DNA of 64,000 nt. Origin: an uncultured Pseudomonadota bacterium (GTDB lineage Bacteria > Pseudomonadota > Gammaproteobacteria > Steroidobacterales > Steroidobacteraceae). The position numbers were made by a program, and so were the translations under genes. The notes below the pieces were generated by a model. The model did not search any database and was not told the DNA's origin. It was given only the letters and a program-made list of their open reading frames with translations. Positions 7,765 to 16,783 of the stretch are shown here, in pieces (position 1 is the first letter of the stretch; every line of letters starts with the position of its first letter). The DNA lies in the NCBI GenBank assembly GCA_946479515.1, contig CAMLGF010000004.1:1-64000 (forward strand), written 5' to 3'.

Positions 7765-8906
7765 GCGCGCTCGACATCACTTGCTGGATCGCGTTCGCGC
7801 TGGCCGGCTGGCACTTCGTCGGCTATCCCGCCACGCTCATGCTGTTCGCGTCCCTGCGCCGCGGTGCCGGGCCTGCGGTCGGCTCGGGGGGCGAGCGCAT
7901 CGCGCTCATAATCGCCGCCTTCAACGAGGAGCGCGTCATCGCCGCCAAGATCGAGAACGCCCTGTCGCTGGACCACGACCCCGGCAAGTACCAGGTGGTC
8001 GTGGTGGCCGACGGCTCCACCGACCGCACGGCGGACGTGGCCCGGGCCTTCAATGACCCTCGCGTGGTCTGCCTGTACGAGCCCGAACGACGCGGCAAGA
8101 GCCATGCGCTCAATCGCGCGGTCGCGGCCATCGACGCCGATGTGCTCGTGCTGTCCGACGCCAACAATTTCTATTCGCGTGATGCGCTGCGCGTGCTCGC
8201 CGCGCGGCTGCGCGAGCCGGGCGTCGGCGGCGCCACGGGCGCCAAGAAGATCATCGAGTCGCGCGAGCGCGCAGCCAGCGGCGGAGATGGCCTGTACTGG
8301 CGCTACGAGTCGAAGATCAAGCTTGCCGAGAGCCGGCTGGGCGGCACGGTGACCGCGGATGGCGAGATCTTCGCGCTGCGGCGCGCCGACTATTCGCCCA
8401 TCCCGCCGAGCGTCATCAACGACGACATGTATCTCACGTTCCGGCTCGTCGATGCCGGCAAGCGCGTGGTGTACGAACCGGCCGCGGTCGCGGTGGAAGA
8501 GGCATCGATGACCATCCGCGAGGATTTCAATACCAAGGTGCGCATGATTGCCGGCGGCATGCAAAGCCTGCGCTCGGAGTGGCGCACGGTGTTCGGTTCC
8601 GGCTGGTTCAGCGTCAAGTTTGCGAGCCACAAGCTGTTGCGCTGGCTCATGCCGATCGTTCTGCTCACACTGCTGGTCACCAGCGGCCTCGCGAGCCATC
8701 AGCCGCTGTACCGCGTGCTGTTCCTCGCGCAGGTGTCGTTCTATCTGCTGGCGGCGCTCGGCTGGCTGCTGAATGCGCGCAACACGCGGCCCACTTTCGC
8801 CTATGTGCCTTTCTACTTCGTGGCGATGAACTTCGCCGCCGCCGGTGGGCTATGGCGCTATCTGCGTGGCCGTCACTCCGTGCTCTGGTCCAAGGCGGCA
8901 CGCTGA
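7761..8906 (+). CDS. membrane-associated glycosyltransferase family 2 (processive/BcsA-like type)
   Basis: A 381-residue protein with one N-terminal membrane segment, a GT-A catalytic domain and about three C-terminal membrane segments. The catalytic domain shows IALIIAAFNEE near residue 50, VVADGSTDRT near 77 and SDANNF in the DxD position. NDDMY near 220 stands where ED-type catalytic residues occur in processive GT2 enzymes, with a weak QxxRW-like region (GGMQSLRSEW). It probably adds or extends a glycan at the cytoplasmic membrane face. The ATG at 7761 overlaps the previous stop (ATGA); an open extension upstream is ignored. Confidence 0.88.
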   Translation: MSALDITCWIAFALAGWHFVGYPATLMLFASLRRGAGPAVGSGGERIALIIAAFNEERVIAAKIENALSLDHDPGKYQVVVVADGSTDRTADVARAFNDPRVVCLYEPERRGKSHALNRAVAAIDADVLVLSDANNFYSRDALRVLAARLREPGVGGATGAKKIIESRERAASGGDGLYWRYESKIKLAESRLGGTVTADGEIFALRRADYSPIPPSVINDDMYLTFRLVDAGKRVVYEPAAVAVEEASMTIREDFNTKVRMIAGGMQSLRSEWRTVFGSGWFSVKFASHKLLRWLMPIVLLTLLVTSGLASHQPLYRVLFLAQVSFYLLAALGWLLNARNTRPTFAYVPFYFVAMNFAAAGGLWRYLRGRHSVLWSKAAR

Positions 8907-8910
8907 ACCC

Positions 8911-10017
8911 ATGACCATTCTCGTCATCCTCCTGGTGCTCGCGGCCCTGGGCGTCGCCGTGGTGTCCGCCGGCATCCGCGCACGCAACATGCATTACTGG
9001 TTGCCGGCGTACCTGCGCCGCGTGCGGCCGCGCCCGCAGGCCCACACCATCGTGCACGTCGCGGTGGCCGATCACTACGAACCGTACGGTGGCAAGGCTT
9101 CGCGCGAGGTCGCGCATCGCCGTCTCGGCCGCTGGATGCAGACCTACCCCGTGATTGCCGCCGCGCATCGCGACAGCCGCGGACGGCATCCCTGCCATAC
9201 GTTCTTCTATCCCATCGAGGAGTACGACCCGGAGGTGCTGGACGCGCTCGCCGACCTCACGCGGCGCGGCTTCGGCGACGTGGACGTGCACTTTCATCAC
9301 GACAACGACACTGCCGAGGGCCTGCGGGCGGCCCTGCTGGGCTTCACGCGCACGCTGCGCGAACGCCATGGACTGCTGCGCGACCCGGATGCCTCCGGCC
9401 TCATTCCCTACACCTTCGTGCATGGCAACTGGGCGCTGGACAATTCCCGTCCCGACGGGCGCTGGTGCGGGGTGGACAACGAGCTCGCCGTGCTGACCGC
9501 GACCGGCTGCAAGGCGGATTTCACCTTGCCCTCCGCGCCAAGCGATACGCAGACCCGCAAGATCAATTCCATCTACTTCGCCAAGGGGTGCGCGGGCCAT
9601 CGCAAGTCGCACGACCGGGGCCGTGACGTGGAAGTGGGCAAGTGGGGCAGCGATGATGAGCTGCTCCTGGTGCAAGGTCCGCTCGGACTGAACTGGCGGC
9701 GGCGCAAGCTCGGTCTGATGCCGAAGATCGAGAACGCGGAGATCTCCGCCGATGCCATGCCGTCGGCCGACCGTGTGCCCCTGTGGTTCGAGTACGCGCC
9801 ACGCATTCGCGGCGCCGAGCGGCACGTCTTCATCAAACTGCACACCCACGGTGCCGAGGACCCGACGCTCGAAGCCCTGCTCGGCGGCGGGCTGTCGACG
9901 ATGTGGAGCGAACTCGAACGCCGCTATCGCGATCAGCCCGGGTTCGAGCTGCACTACGAAAGCTGTTGGGAGATGTACCAGGCCATCCGCTCGCTGGTGC
10001 ATCGCGAGAGCACCTGA
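8911..10017 (+). CDS. polysaccharide-deacetylase-like membrane-anchored protein of unassigned activity
   Basis: A 368-residue protein with an N-terminal membrane anchor (residues 1-21) and a domain that reads like a diverged NodB/CE4 deacetylase. VAVADHYEPYGG occupies the place of the TFDDGP motif, DVDVHFHHDND the place of the HxxxH motif, and YTFVHGNWALDNS the place of the third motif. The usual first Asp-Asp pair is not obvious, so metal binding and activity are uncertain. The gene lies 4 bp after the GT2 gene and overlaps the next GT4 gene by one base. A role in trimming or modifying the glycan is inference. Confidence 0.65.
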   Translation: MTILVILLVLAALGVAVVSAGIRARNMHYWLPAYLRRVRPRPQAHTIVHVAVADHYEPYGGKASREVAHRRLGRWMQTYPVIAAAHRDSRGRHPCHTFFYPIEEYDPEVLDALADLTRRGFGDVDVHFHHDNDTAEGLRAALLGFTRTLRERHGLLRDPDASGLIPYTFVHGNWALDNSRPDGRWCGVDNELAVLTATGCKADFTLPSAPSDTQTRKINSIYFAKGCAGHRKSHDRGRDVEVGKWGSDDELLLVQGPLGLNWRRRKLGLMPKIENAEISADAMPSADRVPLWFEYAPRIRGAERHVFIKLHTHGAEDPTLEALLGGGLSTMWSELERRYRDQPGFELHYESCWEMYQAIRSLVHREST

Positions 10018-11198
10018 TGCGCATTCTCTATCACCACCGCACCCAGGGTCGCGGCGCCGAAGGCAATCACATCGTCAGCATCGTGACGGCATTGCGGGCG
10101 CTGGGCCACCAGGTGGACGTGCTCTCGCCGCCCGGCGTCGACCCCTTCGATCCGGCGTCCACCATTCCCGTGGACAAAGCCAGGACGCAGACGCGGGGCT
10201 GGGGTTCGCTGTGGAAGCTCATGAGCCGCAAGTTTCCCGACTGGCTGTTCGAGCTCGCCGAGCTCTTCTACAACGTGCCGGCGTATTTCCGCCTGCGGCG
10301 CGCGCTGGCGGACGGTCAATACGACCTGGTGTTCGAGCGCTATGCATTCTTTCTCGTGGCGGGCGTTATCGCCGCGCGCCGCGCCGGCTGCCGCTTCCTG
10401 CTGGAAGTGAACGAGGTGAATGGCATCCCGAATCGCGCCCGCAAGCAGACCTTCGTCGGGCTCTGCGGCGCCACCGAGCGTTTCATCTTCCGTCGCTGCA
10501 CGCGCGTGCATGCGGTGTCCTCGTGGCTGGGAGATCGGGCCGTGGACGCGGGCCTGGATCGTTCCCGGCTGGTCGTCGTGCCGAATGGCTTCGAGACCGC
10601 GAAGCTCAAGCTCGGTCGTTCGCGCGACGAGATGCGGCGCCAGCTGCGCCTCGATGGCGGCCTGGTGCTGGGCTTCGCCGGCTGGTTCGACCGATGGGAT
10701 CGCCTCGATCTGCTCGTGGACCTGTTCGACGATCTGCGTCGCGAGCATGGGAAGCTGCGCCTGTGCCTGGTGGGCGGAGGTCCCGCCGAGCAGCAGTTGA
10801 TCGCGCGTGTCGCGCAATCGCCATTCTCCGCCGACATCCAGCTCACGGGCCCGGTGCCGCGCCAGCAGGTGTACGACTACATCCAGACATTCGACATCGG
10901 CGTGTTGCCGCACTCGAACGTGTTCGGCTCGCCCATCGTGATGTTCGAGATGATGGGGCTGTCCATTCCGCTCGTACTGCCCCGGCTGCCGCCCATCGAG
11001 GACGTGCATCGCGACGGCGAAACGGCGCTGACGTTTCCGCCGCTCGATTTCCAGGCCTGTCGCGCTGCGCTCGAGCGTTACCTGACCGATGCCACGCTGC
11101 GCGAGACCATTGCCGCCCGCGCGCATGCGATGCTGATCTCGCGCCACACCTGGCGCGATACCGCGACGCGCATCATGGCGGCGCTGCCGGCGGCGTGA
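10017..11198 (+). CDS. glycosyltransferase family 4
   Basis: A 393-residue GT-B glycosyltransferase. The N-terminus MRILYHHRTQGRGAEGNHIV is a typical nucleotide-sugar GT4 opening. The C-terminal half has VVVPNGFE, LGFAGWFDRWDR, LCLVGGGPA and the donor-binding region SNVFGSPIVMFEMMG near residue 300. It is the last plus-strand gene of the first glycan operon, starts on the A of the preceding TGA and ends 3 bp from a convergent GT2 gene. Donor and acceptor are unknown. Confidence 0.9.
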   Translation: MRILYHHRTQGRGAEGNHIVSIVTALRALGHQVDVLSPPGVDPFDPASTIPVDKARTQTRGWGSLWKLMSRKFPDWLFELAELFYNVPAYFRLRRALADGQYDLVFERYAFFLVAGVIAARRAGCRFLLEVNEVNGIPNRARKQTFVGLCGATERFIFRRCTRVHAVSSWLGDRAVDAGLDRSRLVVVPNGFETAKLKLGRSRDEMRRQLRLDGGLVLGFAGWFDRWDRLDLLVDLFDDLRREHGKLRLCLVGGGPAEQQLIARVAQSPFSADIQLTGPVPRQQVYDYIQTFDIGVLPHSNVFGSPIVMFEMMGLSIPLVLPRLPPIEDVHRDGETALTFPPLDFQACRAALERYLTDATLRETIAARAHAMLISRHTWRDTATRIMAALPAA

Positions 11199-11201
11199 CG
11201 C

Positions 11202-12122
11202 TCAGCCGGCGCGGCTGTTTCCCGGTTTGCGGCCGCTGAGGCGCAGCAGCTGTAGTTTGGCGAGCAACCACAGCGCACGCAGGTTGAACTGCGTGCGCAG
11301 TGAGGCGCCGAGCTGGGATGCCGCCTCTTCGTAGCGACCGAACCACATGCAGTCTTCGCCGTAGCTTCGCAGGATCTGCGCGCGCGAGCGGCGGATGATG
11401 TCGGCGTGCTGCGCGGCGAGGGCGGGTTGCTCGCGGGTGAATTTCTCGAGCACGCGCAGGCGATTGCCGGTGTTCACCTTCTTGCTGAGCGAACCCTGGG
11501 TTTCGATGAGCCGGATCATCGGCTTGGCCACCAGCGCCACGCGCGTCGCCACCGCCAGGCGCAGTCCGAACTCGAAGTCACCGGAGGTGGGAAAAGTCTC
11601 GTCCCAGCCACCGATCTGCTGAACCACGTCGCGGCGCGCGATGATGTTCGAACCGAGCAGGCCCGACGCCTGCGAGAGCACGTAGGGCACCGTGGCCACG
11701 CTGTGCTGGCCGCCGAGCGACAGGTCGAACACACCGCGGTCGCTGCCGTCGGAGTTCACGCGGGCCAGGCTGCCGTACACGGCACCCACGCGGGCATCGC
11801 CTTCCATGAGAGCCACGGTGGTTTCCAGCCAGGCCGGGTCCCACTCGTCGTCCGAGTCGAGAAAGGCGACGTACTTGCCGTTGGCATTGGCCACGCCGAA
11901 GTTGCGCGCGCTCGAGCAGCCGCCATTGGCCTTGCGCACCACACGCACCTGCGGCTCGTTCATGCGTGCGACCACCTGCTCGGTGCCGTCGGTCGAGCCA
12001 TCGTCGGCGACGATGAGCTCGAAGTCCCGGAAGGTCTGCTTCAGGGCGCTGCGGATGGCTGCTTCGATGCAATGCGCACGGTTGTAGGTGGGGATGATGA
12101 TGCTGACCAGCGGCTTATTCAT
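11202..12122 (-). CDS. glycosyltransferase family 2
   Basis: A 306-residue cytoplasmic GT-A enzyme. The ATG at 12122 opens on MNKPLVSIIIPTYNRAHCI, the standard GT2 N-terminus. ADDGSTDGTE near residue 38 binds the nucleotide, NGGCSSARNFG follows, and FLDSDDEW near residue 90 supplies the DxD metal site. The start codon overlaps the end of the upstream deacetylase gene by 8 bp, so the two are coupled. It is the last gene of the minus-strand operon asnB-like, GT4, deacetylase, GT2. Confidence 0.9.
   Translation of the reverse strand: MNKPLVSIIIPTYNRAHCIEAAIRSALKQTFRDFELIVADDGSTDGTEQVVARMNEPQVRVVRKANGGCSSARNFGVANANGKYVAFLDSDDEWDPAWLETTVALMEGDARVGAVYGSLARVNSDGSDRGVFDLSLGGQHSVATVPYVLSQASGLLGSNIIARRDVVQQIGGWDETFPTSGDFEFGLRLAVATRVALVAKPMIRLIETQGSLSKKVNTGNRLRVLEKFTREQPALAAQHADIIRRSRAQILRSYGEDCMWFGRYEEAASQLGASLRTQFNLRALWLLAKLQLLRLSGRKPGNSRAG
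11203..11220 (+). terminator. weak hairpin at the convergent gene junction
   Basis: The stem CAGCC/GGCTG with a 5-nt loop is followed by only TTT. It begins 5 bp past the stop of the GT4 gene and lies within the last codons of the convergent GT2 gene, so it may serve as a terminator for the plus-strand operon. The short T-run keeps this uncertain. Confidence 0.3.
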
Positions 12123-12765
12123 TGCAGAGCTCGGCGACGGTGGCAAAGGAGAGTTGACGGGCGCGCAAGGTGGCGATCACCTGCGGCAGCGCCTCGACGG
12201 TATGGGCGTAATCGTCATGGAACAGGATGATGCTGCCCGGCGGCGGCGCCGTGCGCGACAGGCGTTGCTCGATGTCCGCCGCCTTGTCGCAGAAGGAATC
12301 CCGGCTGTCGTACGACCAGAAGGCCAGGCGATAGCCGCGCTGCCCGAGATCGCGCAATGCGCCAAAGGTGATGTCGCCGTAGGGCGGGCGGTAGTAAGGC
12401 GCCAGGTGCGTGCCGGAGATCTCGCAGAGCAGGGCGTGGCAGGCGGTGGCATTGACCAGGGCGGCGTCGCGACTTTGCGTGGACGTCGCGACGTGGTCGA
12501 CGCCATGCGCGGCAATCTGGTGCCCCGCCGAATGGACGCGACGCACCAGCGCCGGCCAGCGGGCCGCATTGACACCCTGGAAGAAGAACGTCGCGCGCAC
12601 TTCCTGCTGCGCGAGAATCTCGAGGATGCGCGGCGTGTATTCCGGGTGCGGTCCGTCATCGAAGGTCAGCGCGACTCGATTGCGGTCCTCGGCAGGCTGG
12701 GCGAAGCACAACAGGTCCGGGGCGAACCGGCTGGCGAGACTCAGGAGTTTCATCGGCAGACGCAT
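12115..12765 (-). CDS. polysaccharide deacetylase (NodB/CE4 family)
   Basis: A 216-residue enzyme with all five CE4 motifs. These are TFDDGP at 34-39, HGVDH at 87-91 (metal His pair), YYRPPYGD near 122, SYDSRDS near 150 and ILFHDD near 180. It would remove N- or O-acetyl groups from a glycan in a metal-dependent reaction. The ATG at 12765 is preceded by a good GAGGAA Shine-Dalgarno 6 nt away, while the longer open frame upstream runs into the neighbouring GT4 gene. No obvious signal peptide is seen, so its location is unclear. Confidence 0.88.
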   Translation of the reverse strand: MRLPMKLLSLASRFAPDLLCFAQPAEDRNRVALTFDDGPHPEYTPRILEILAQQEVRATFFFQGVNAARWPALVRRVHSAGHQIAAHGVDHVATSTQSRDAALVNATACHALLCEISGTHLAPYYRPPYGDITFGALRDLGQRGYRLAFWSYDSRDSFCDKAADIEQRLSRTAPPPGSIILFHDDYAHTVEALPQVIATLRARQLSFATVAELCNE

Positions 12766-12775
12766 GGGGCTTTCC

Positions 12776-13984
12776 TCAGGCCGCGACGTCGCGGACCGGA
12801 TCGAAGGACGCGGCGCGGCGCAATACGCGCTCATAAGCGGCGGCAGCTCGAGCCCAGCTCTGCTCCTGCACGGAGGCGGCGATGGCTGCGTGATCCCAGG
12901 ATCGTCGCAGCGCGTCGTGGAGTGCCCGGGCGAGTGCCGCAACGTCGCCGGCAGCCACCGTGATTCCGCGGGGCTCGGTGATCAGTTCCCCGAGCGCGCC
13001 CACGCGGCTCGCCACCAGCGGCCGGCCGCAGGCCAGTGCCTCCATGGCTGCATTCGGGTGACCCTCGCGCCGGCTCGGCATGGCGATGGCGTCGGCGGCG
13101 GTCATCCAGGTGGCAACGTCGGCATGCGGCACCGCGCCGACCAGGCGCACGTGCGTGGCGAGGCCGGCCGAGGCAATGAGTGCCTCGAGCGCCGGACGCT
13201 GCGCACCTTCGCCGACGATGACCACGCGCGCTTCGGGCAGCGTGCCGCGCAAGTGCCGTGCGCTTTCGATGAGTACGTCGACGCCTTTTTCGAAGCTGAG
13301 GCGGCTCACGCACACCACCAGCGGGCCCGGCCCGAGGCCCAGCTGGCGCCGCGCCGCCGCGGCGTCGCCCGGCCGGAAGCGCGCCGTATCGACACCATTG
13401 GGGATGACCATGAGTTTTTCGGCAGGCACGCCGGCCGCGCGCAGTCCATCGGCCAGCGGCTGCGACACCGCGGTCACGGCGGCGGCCGCCCGCAGCGCCT
13501 GCAGGATGCGCGGACCCTTGGCCGGATCGCGCAGGTCTTCATTGACGTCGCAGCCGAGGCCGGTGAGCACCACGGGCACCTTGAGGCGCTCGCCCAGCCG
13601 CATGGCGGCGACGCCATCGGGGAACAGCCAGTGCGCATTGATGACGTCGAACGGTTTCACCGCGTGGCGCTGCTCGATCGTGCTGCGCACCCCGCGATAC
13701 ATGAAACGGTCGTGTGCCCGCTCGGACAGCCTGGGGATGAGCAGGTAGCGTGGGTAGCTCACGCGCACACCGTCCACGGTCAGCTCGCTGGCGAGGCCAC
13801 CGAACTCGCGTGCGTAGCCCGGCGCGAGGCGCGCCGCCAGCCGCCCCGGCGGGAACCAGGGCAGCGGAACCGCCACCTCGAGCTCGCACAGACGTGCGAG
13901 TTCGGCGGCGATCTGCCGCGTGAACAATCCGCGGTTCGCGTCGCGCGAGGTCGGGAACAGGTTGGAGAACAGCAGCGCCCTCAT
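12776..13984 (-). CDS. glycosyltransferase family 4
   Basis: A 402-residue GT-B enzyme. N-terminal features are LFSNLFPTSRDANRG and a GLGCDVNED loop. C-terminal features are VIPNGVDTARFRPGD, VCVSRLSFEKGVDVLIES, VIVGEGAQ and the donor-site segment MPSRREGHPNAAMEALACG near residue 310 (E-x7-E type). The ATG overlaps the stop of the amidotransferase gene (ATGA). The PSRxEGxPN signature is common among XrtA-associated and capsule GT4 enzymes. Confidence 0.9.
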   Translation of the reverse strand: MRALLFSNLFPTSRDANRGLFTRQIAAELARLCELEVAVPLPWFPPGRLAARLAPGYAREFGGLASELTVDGVRVSYPRYLLIPRLSERAHDRFMYRGVRSTIEQRHAVKPFDVINAHWLFPDGVAAMRLGERLKVPVVLTGLGCDVNEDLRDPAKGPRILQALRAAAAVTAVSQPLADGLRAAGVPAEKLMVIPNGVDTARFRPGDAAAARRQLGLGPGPLVVCVSRLSFEKGVDVLIESARHLRGTLPEARVVIVGEGAQRPALEALIASAGLATHVRLVGAVPHADVATWMTAADAIAMPSRREGHPNAAMEALACGRPLVASRVGALGELITEPRGITVAAGDVAALARALHDALRRSWDHAAIAASVQEQSWARAAAAYERVLRRAASFDPVRDVAA

Positions 13985-15915
13985 GCGCGCAGGGCCTCGG
14001 GCGTGGCTGATGCCGCCTGCAGCGAGCGCAGCGGCACACAGAGGTCGTCGACGAAAGTGCGATGCCAGGTCTCGAGGATGACCAGCGACAGCAGTCGGCG
14101 GCTGTAATCGCCTTGGCCGCTCTTGTGCCGCGCGAGGATGCCACGCACGTATTCGGGACGGAAATAGCCGCGGTTCAGCGTGCGTGGATCGAGCAGGATC
14201 TCCGCCACCCGCTCGTAGAGCTCGTCACGGAACCACCGCGAGATGGGCACCGGGAAGCCCTGCTTCTTGCGGTAGATGATGCTCTTGGGCAGCCAGCGCT
14301 CGGCGGTGCGCTTCAGGAGATATTTCGCCGTATCGCCATTGAGGCGCAAATCGTCGGGCAGCGACAGGCAGAACTCGATGAGCTTGTGATCGAGGAAGGG
14401 CACGCGCAGCTCGACCGAGGCGGCCATGGTCATCTTGTCGGCCTTGATGAGCAGGTCGTCCGGCAGCCAGCTCTTGAGGTCGACGTAGGACATGCGCTTG
14501 AGCTGTGAGGCCTGCTGGAGATGGCCGAACAGGCCGCCGAAATAGTCGGCTACCGTGGTGCCCACGGCCTGCTGGAAGCCGTCGGTGTACATGCGCGATC
14601 GGATGCCGCGCGTGAAGTCGTTGGGAATGCTCCAGTAACGGTCGGCGAGCGGCGTGCCGATCCAATCGAGATACTTGGCCGCCTTCTCCGAGGCGGTGCG
14701 GGTCGCGAGCGCGCGCGCGATGGCGCTGCCGCCGAATGGCCGCGCGAGCGATCGCAGCCGGTCGACCTTGCGCATGATGTTGTACAGCGGATACCCGGCC
14801 AGAGCCTCGTCGCCGCCTTCGCCCGACAGCACCACGGTGACGTCGCGGCGCGCGCGGCGCGCCAGGTGGTAGAGCGCGATGCCGGCGCTTTCGACGATGG
14901 GTTCCTCGGAGCGCTGCACGAAGGCCGCGACGTTCTCGAAGAAATCGCCGTGCGTCAGCACGTGCTCGACATGATCGGTGCGCAAGTGCTCGGCGACCAC
15001 GCGCGCATGCGGCAGCTCGTTGTGCTCCGGGCTGTCGCCGTAACCGATGGAAAAGGTCTTGACGGGCGCGCCCGTGAGCTCGCCCATCTGCGCGACGATG
15101 ACGCTCGAATCCACGCCGCCCGAGAGAAAGGCGCCGAGCGGCACGTCGCTGATCAGCCGCAGGCGCACGCTCTCGCGCAGCAGGGCCTGAAACTCCTCGC
15201 TGGCCTCGTCCAGCGTGAGATTGCGCGCAGGTGCATCCGGCACATCCCAGTAGCGCTCGATGCGTGGTGCCGCCTGCCCCGGCTTCCAGGTGAGCAGATG
15301 GCCGGGCAGCAGCTTCTTCACGCCTTGGAACAGGGTGTCTTCGCCCGGCACGTAGCCGACCGCGGTGAAGAAATCGATGGCGGCCGCATCCGGGCTCGCG
15401 CGCCCGCCGCGCGCCAGCAGCACCGGTTTCACCTCGGAGGCGAACACCAGGCGATTGCCCACCAGGCTGTAGTAGAGCGGCTTGATGCCGAGCCGGTCAC
15501 GCGCGATGAACAACGTGCCCTGGTTGGTATCGTAGAGCGCGAAGGCGAACATGCCGCGAAAGCGCTCGACGCAGGCCGTGCCGAACTCCTCATAGGCATG
15601 CACGATGACCTCGGTGTCGGTCTGCGTGCTGAAACGATGGCCGCGCGCGATCAGGTCCTGACGCAGTTCCTGATAGTTGAAGATCTCGCCGTTGAACACG
15701 ACGAGCAGGCTGCGGTCCTCGTTGTAGACGGGCTGCTCGCCCGCCTCGAGGTCGATGATCGTCAGGCGGCGGTGACCGAGACCGATGCGATGATCGGACC
15801 AGAAGCCTTCCGCGTCGGGTCCGCGCTCCGCCATCAGCCGGGTCATGTGCATGAGCAGGGTCTGGTCTACGCCGGATTGGGACGTCGGGTCGTAGATTCC
15901 GCAGAAGCCACACAT
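13981..15915 (-). CDS. asparagine synthase-like glutamine amidotransferase of the XrtA/PEP-CTERM exopolysaccharide type
   Basis: A 644-residue two-domain enzyme. Met-Cys2 exposes the N-terminal nucleophile of a class II glutaminase domain (MCGFCGIYD, then RGPDAEG and NGEIFNYQELR). The C-terminal synthetase domain has the ATP-pyrophosphatase loop AFLSGGVDSS near residue 265 and LSGEGGDEALAGYP near 365. It matches the exosortase A system-associated amidotransferase 1 branch of the AsnB family, thought to amidate a sugar acid or other glycan component. It is the first gene of the minus-strand operon and divergent from the Wza-like gene. A housekeeping AsnB role is less likely in this context. 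Confidence 0.88.
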   Translation of the reverse strand: MCGFCGIYDPTSQSGVDQTLLMHMTRLMAERGPDAEGFWSDHRIGLGHRRLTIIDLEAGEQPVYNEDRSLLVVFNGEIFNYQELRQDLIARGHRFSTQTDTEVIVHAYEEFGTACVERFRGMFAFALYDTNQGTLFIARDRLGIKPLYYSLVGNRLVFASEVKPVLLARGGRASPDAAAIDFFTAVGYVPGEDTLFQGVKKLLPGHLLTWKPGQAAPRIERYWDVPDAPARNLTLDEASEEFQALLRESVRLRLISDVPLGAFLSGGVDSSVIVAQMGELTGAPVKTFSIGYGDSPEHNELPHARVVAEHLRTDHVEHVLTHGDFFENVAAFVQRSEEPIVESAGIALYHLARRARRDVTVVLSGEGGDEALAGYPLYNIMRKVDRLRSLARPFGGSAIARALATRTASEKAAKYLDWIGTPLADRYWSIPNDFTRGIRSRMYTDGFQQAVGTTVADYFGGLFGHLQQASQLKRMSYVDLKSWLPDDLLIKADKMTMAASVELRVPFLDHKLIEFCLSLPDDLRLNGDTAKYLLKRTAERWLPKSIIYRKKQGFPVPISRWFRDELYERVAEILLDPRTLNRGYFRPEYVRGILARHKSGQGDYSRRLLSLVILETWHRTFVDDLCVPLRSLQAASATPEALRA

Positions 15916-16132
15916 GCCAGAGCCGCCTCGAAAAATGGGTGGGGCACGCTAACCCAAGGCGTGCTCACGCGGGTGGGCGCGGCGTTTCGCGCGGCCCGGT
16001 TCCGTGACGCAGTTCTCCGTGTCTTTTTTCGTGATCTCGGTCACTTATTGGTCCGGCGCGCGATCCGCGCGGAAAGTCGTTTCGAGGCTGCGTGGTAACG
16101 TACGCCGCCTTCGTTGACAGGGGATGTTCGTC
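15916..16132. other. divergent intergenic region between the amidotransferase and Wza-like operons
   Basis: This 217-bp stretch must hold promoters for both directions. I looked for a sigma-54 -24/-12 pair, because a PrsR-type activator is encoded in the window, and found none that fits. Visible elements are GTGATCTCGGTCAC at 16033-16046 (GTGA/TCAC palindrome) and a run of six T at 16026-16031 with no good stem before it. Confidence 0.4.
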
Positions 16133-16768
16133 GTGATCGGCAGCCTGCGTGCAAGCATCGGGAAGCGTATTTTCAAGAGCATTTTGCTGACTCTCGCCCT
16201 CGCAGGTGCGTCCGCTGCCTTCGCGGCGGAGCCGACTGAACCTAACCTGCCGCCGCCGCGTACCGATTACGTAATCGGCCCCGGCGACGCCCTGCAGATT
16301 TTCGTGTGGCGCAATCCGGAGCTGTCCACCACCGTGCCCGTGCGTCCGGACGGCAAGATCTCCACGCCGCTCGTCGAGGACATGATCGCCGCGGGCAAGA
16401 CGCCGGCCCAGCTCGCGCGCGACGTGGAAACCGTGCTCGCCGAGTACGTGCGCAGTCCGACGGTCAACGTCATCGTGATCACGGCGGCGAGCACCATGAG
16501 CAAGGTGCAGGTGTTCGGCCAGGTCAAGGTTCCGCAGAGCATTCCGTATCGCGACGGCCTGCGCGTGCTCGACGTCGTGCTGCTCACCGGTGGGCTCACC
16601 GATTTCGCGGCGCCCAATCGCGCCAAGATCGTGCGCGCGGCGCCGAACGGACAGAAGGGCAAGGAGCAGCGCGTGCGGCTCGGCGACCTCCTGGAGAAAG
16701 GCGACATGAAACAGAATTTCCTGCTCATGCCGGGTGACGTGCTCGTCGTGCCGCAGACGCGCTTCTAA
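16133..16768 (+). CDS. polysaccharide biosynthesis/export protein (Wza-like, XrtA type)
   Basis: About 211 residues with an N-terminal signal peptide (SILLTLALAGASAAFA) and a Poly_export plus SLBB-type fold. YVIGPGDALQIFVWRNPEL opens the export domain, VRPDGKISTPLVEDM follows, and VFGQVKVPQSIPYRDGLRVLD marks the SLBB-like part. It would form the periplasmic/outer-membrane export channel. The start is a choice: AGGGG at 16119-16123 touches an ATG at 16124 but lies 9 nt before the GTG at 16133, so I prefer GTG. No lipobox Cys is visible, unlike E. coli Wza. It heads the operon with chain-length, kinase, barrel and ABC genes. Confidence 0.87.
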   Translation: MIGSLRASIGKRIFKSILLTLALAGASAAFAAEPTEPNLPPPRTDYVIGPGDALQIFVWRNPELSTTVPVRPDGKISTPLVEDMIAAGKTPAQLARDVETVLAEYVRSPTVNVIVITAASTMSKVQVFGQVKVPQSIPYRDGLRVLDVVLLTGGLTDFAAPNRAKIVRAAPNGQKGKEQRVRLGDLLEKGDMKQNFLLMPGDVLVVPQTRF

Positions 16769-16783
16769 GGAACGAAAAGAATC

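Noticed and set aside
16020..16032. Run of six T as an intrinsic terminator
   Set aside because: No stable stem precedes it and no plus-strand gene ends nearby.
15916..16132. Sigma-54 promoter for the Wza-like operon
   Set aside because: I searched for GG and GC dinucleotides with 10-bp separation in a TGGCAC/TTGC context on both strands and found no convincing match.
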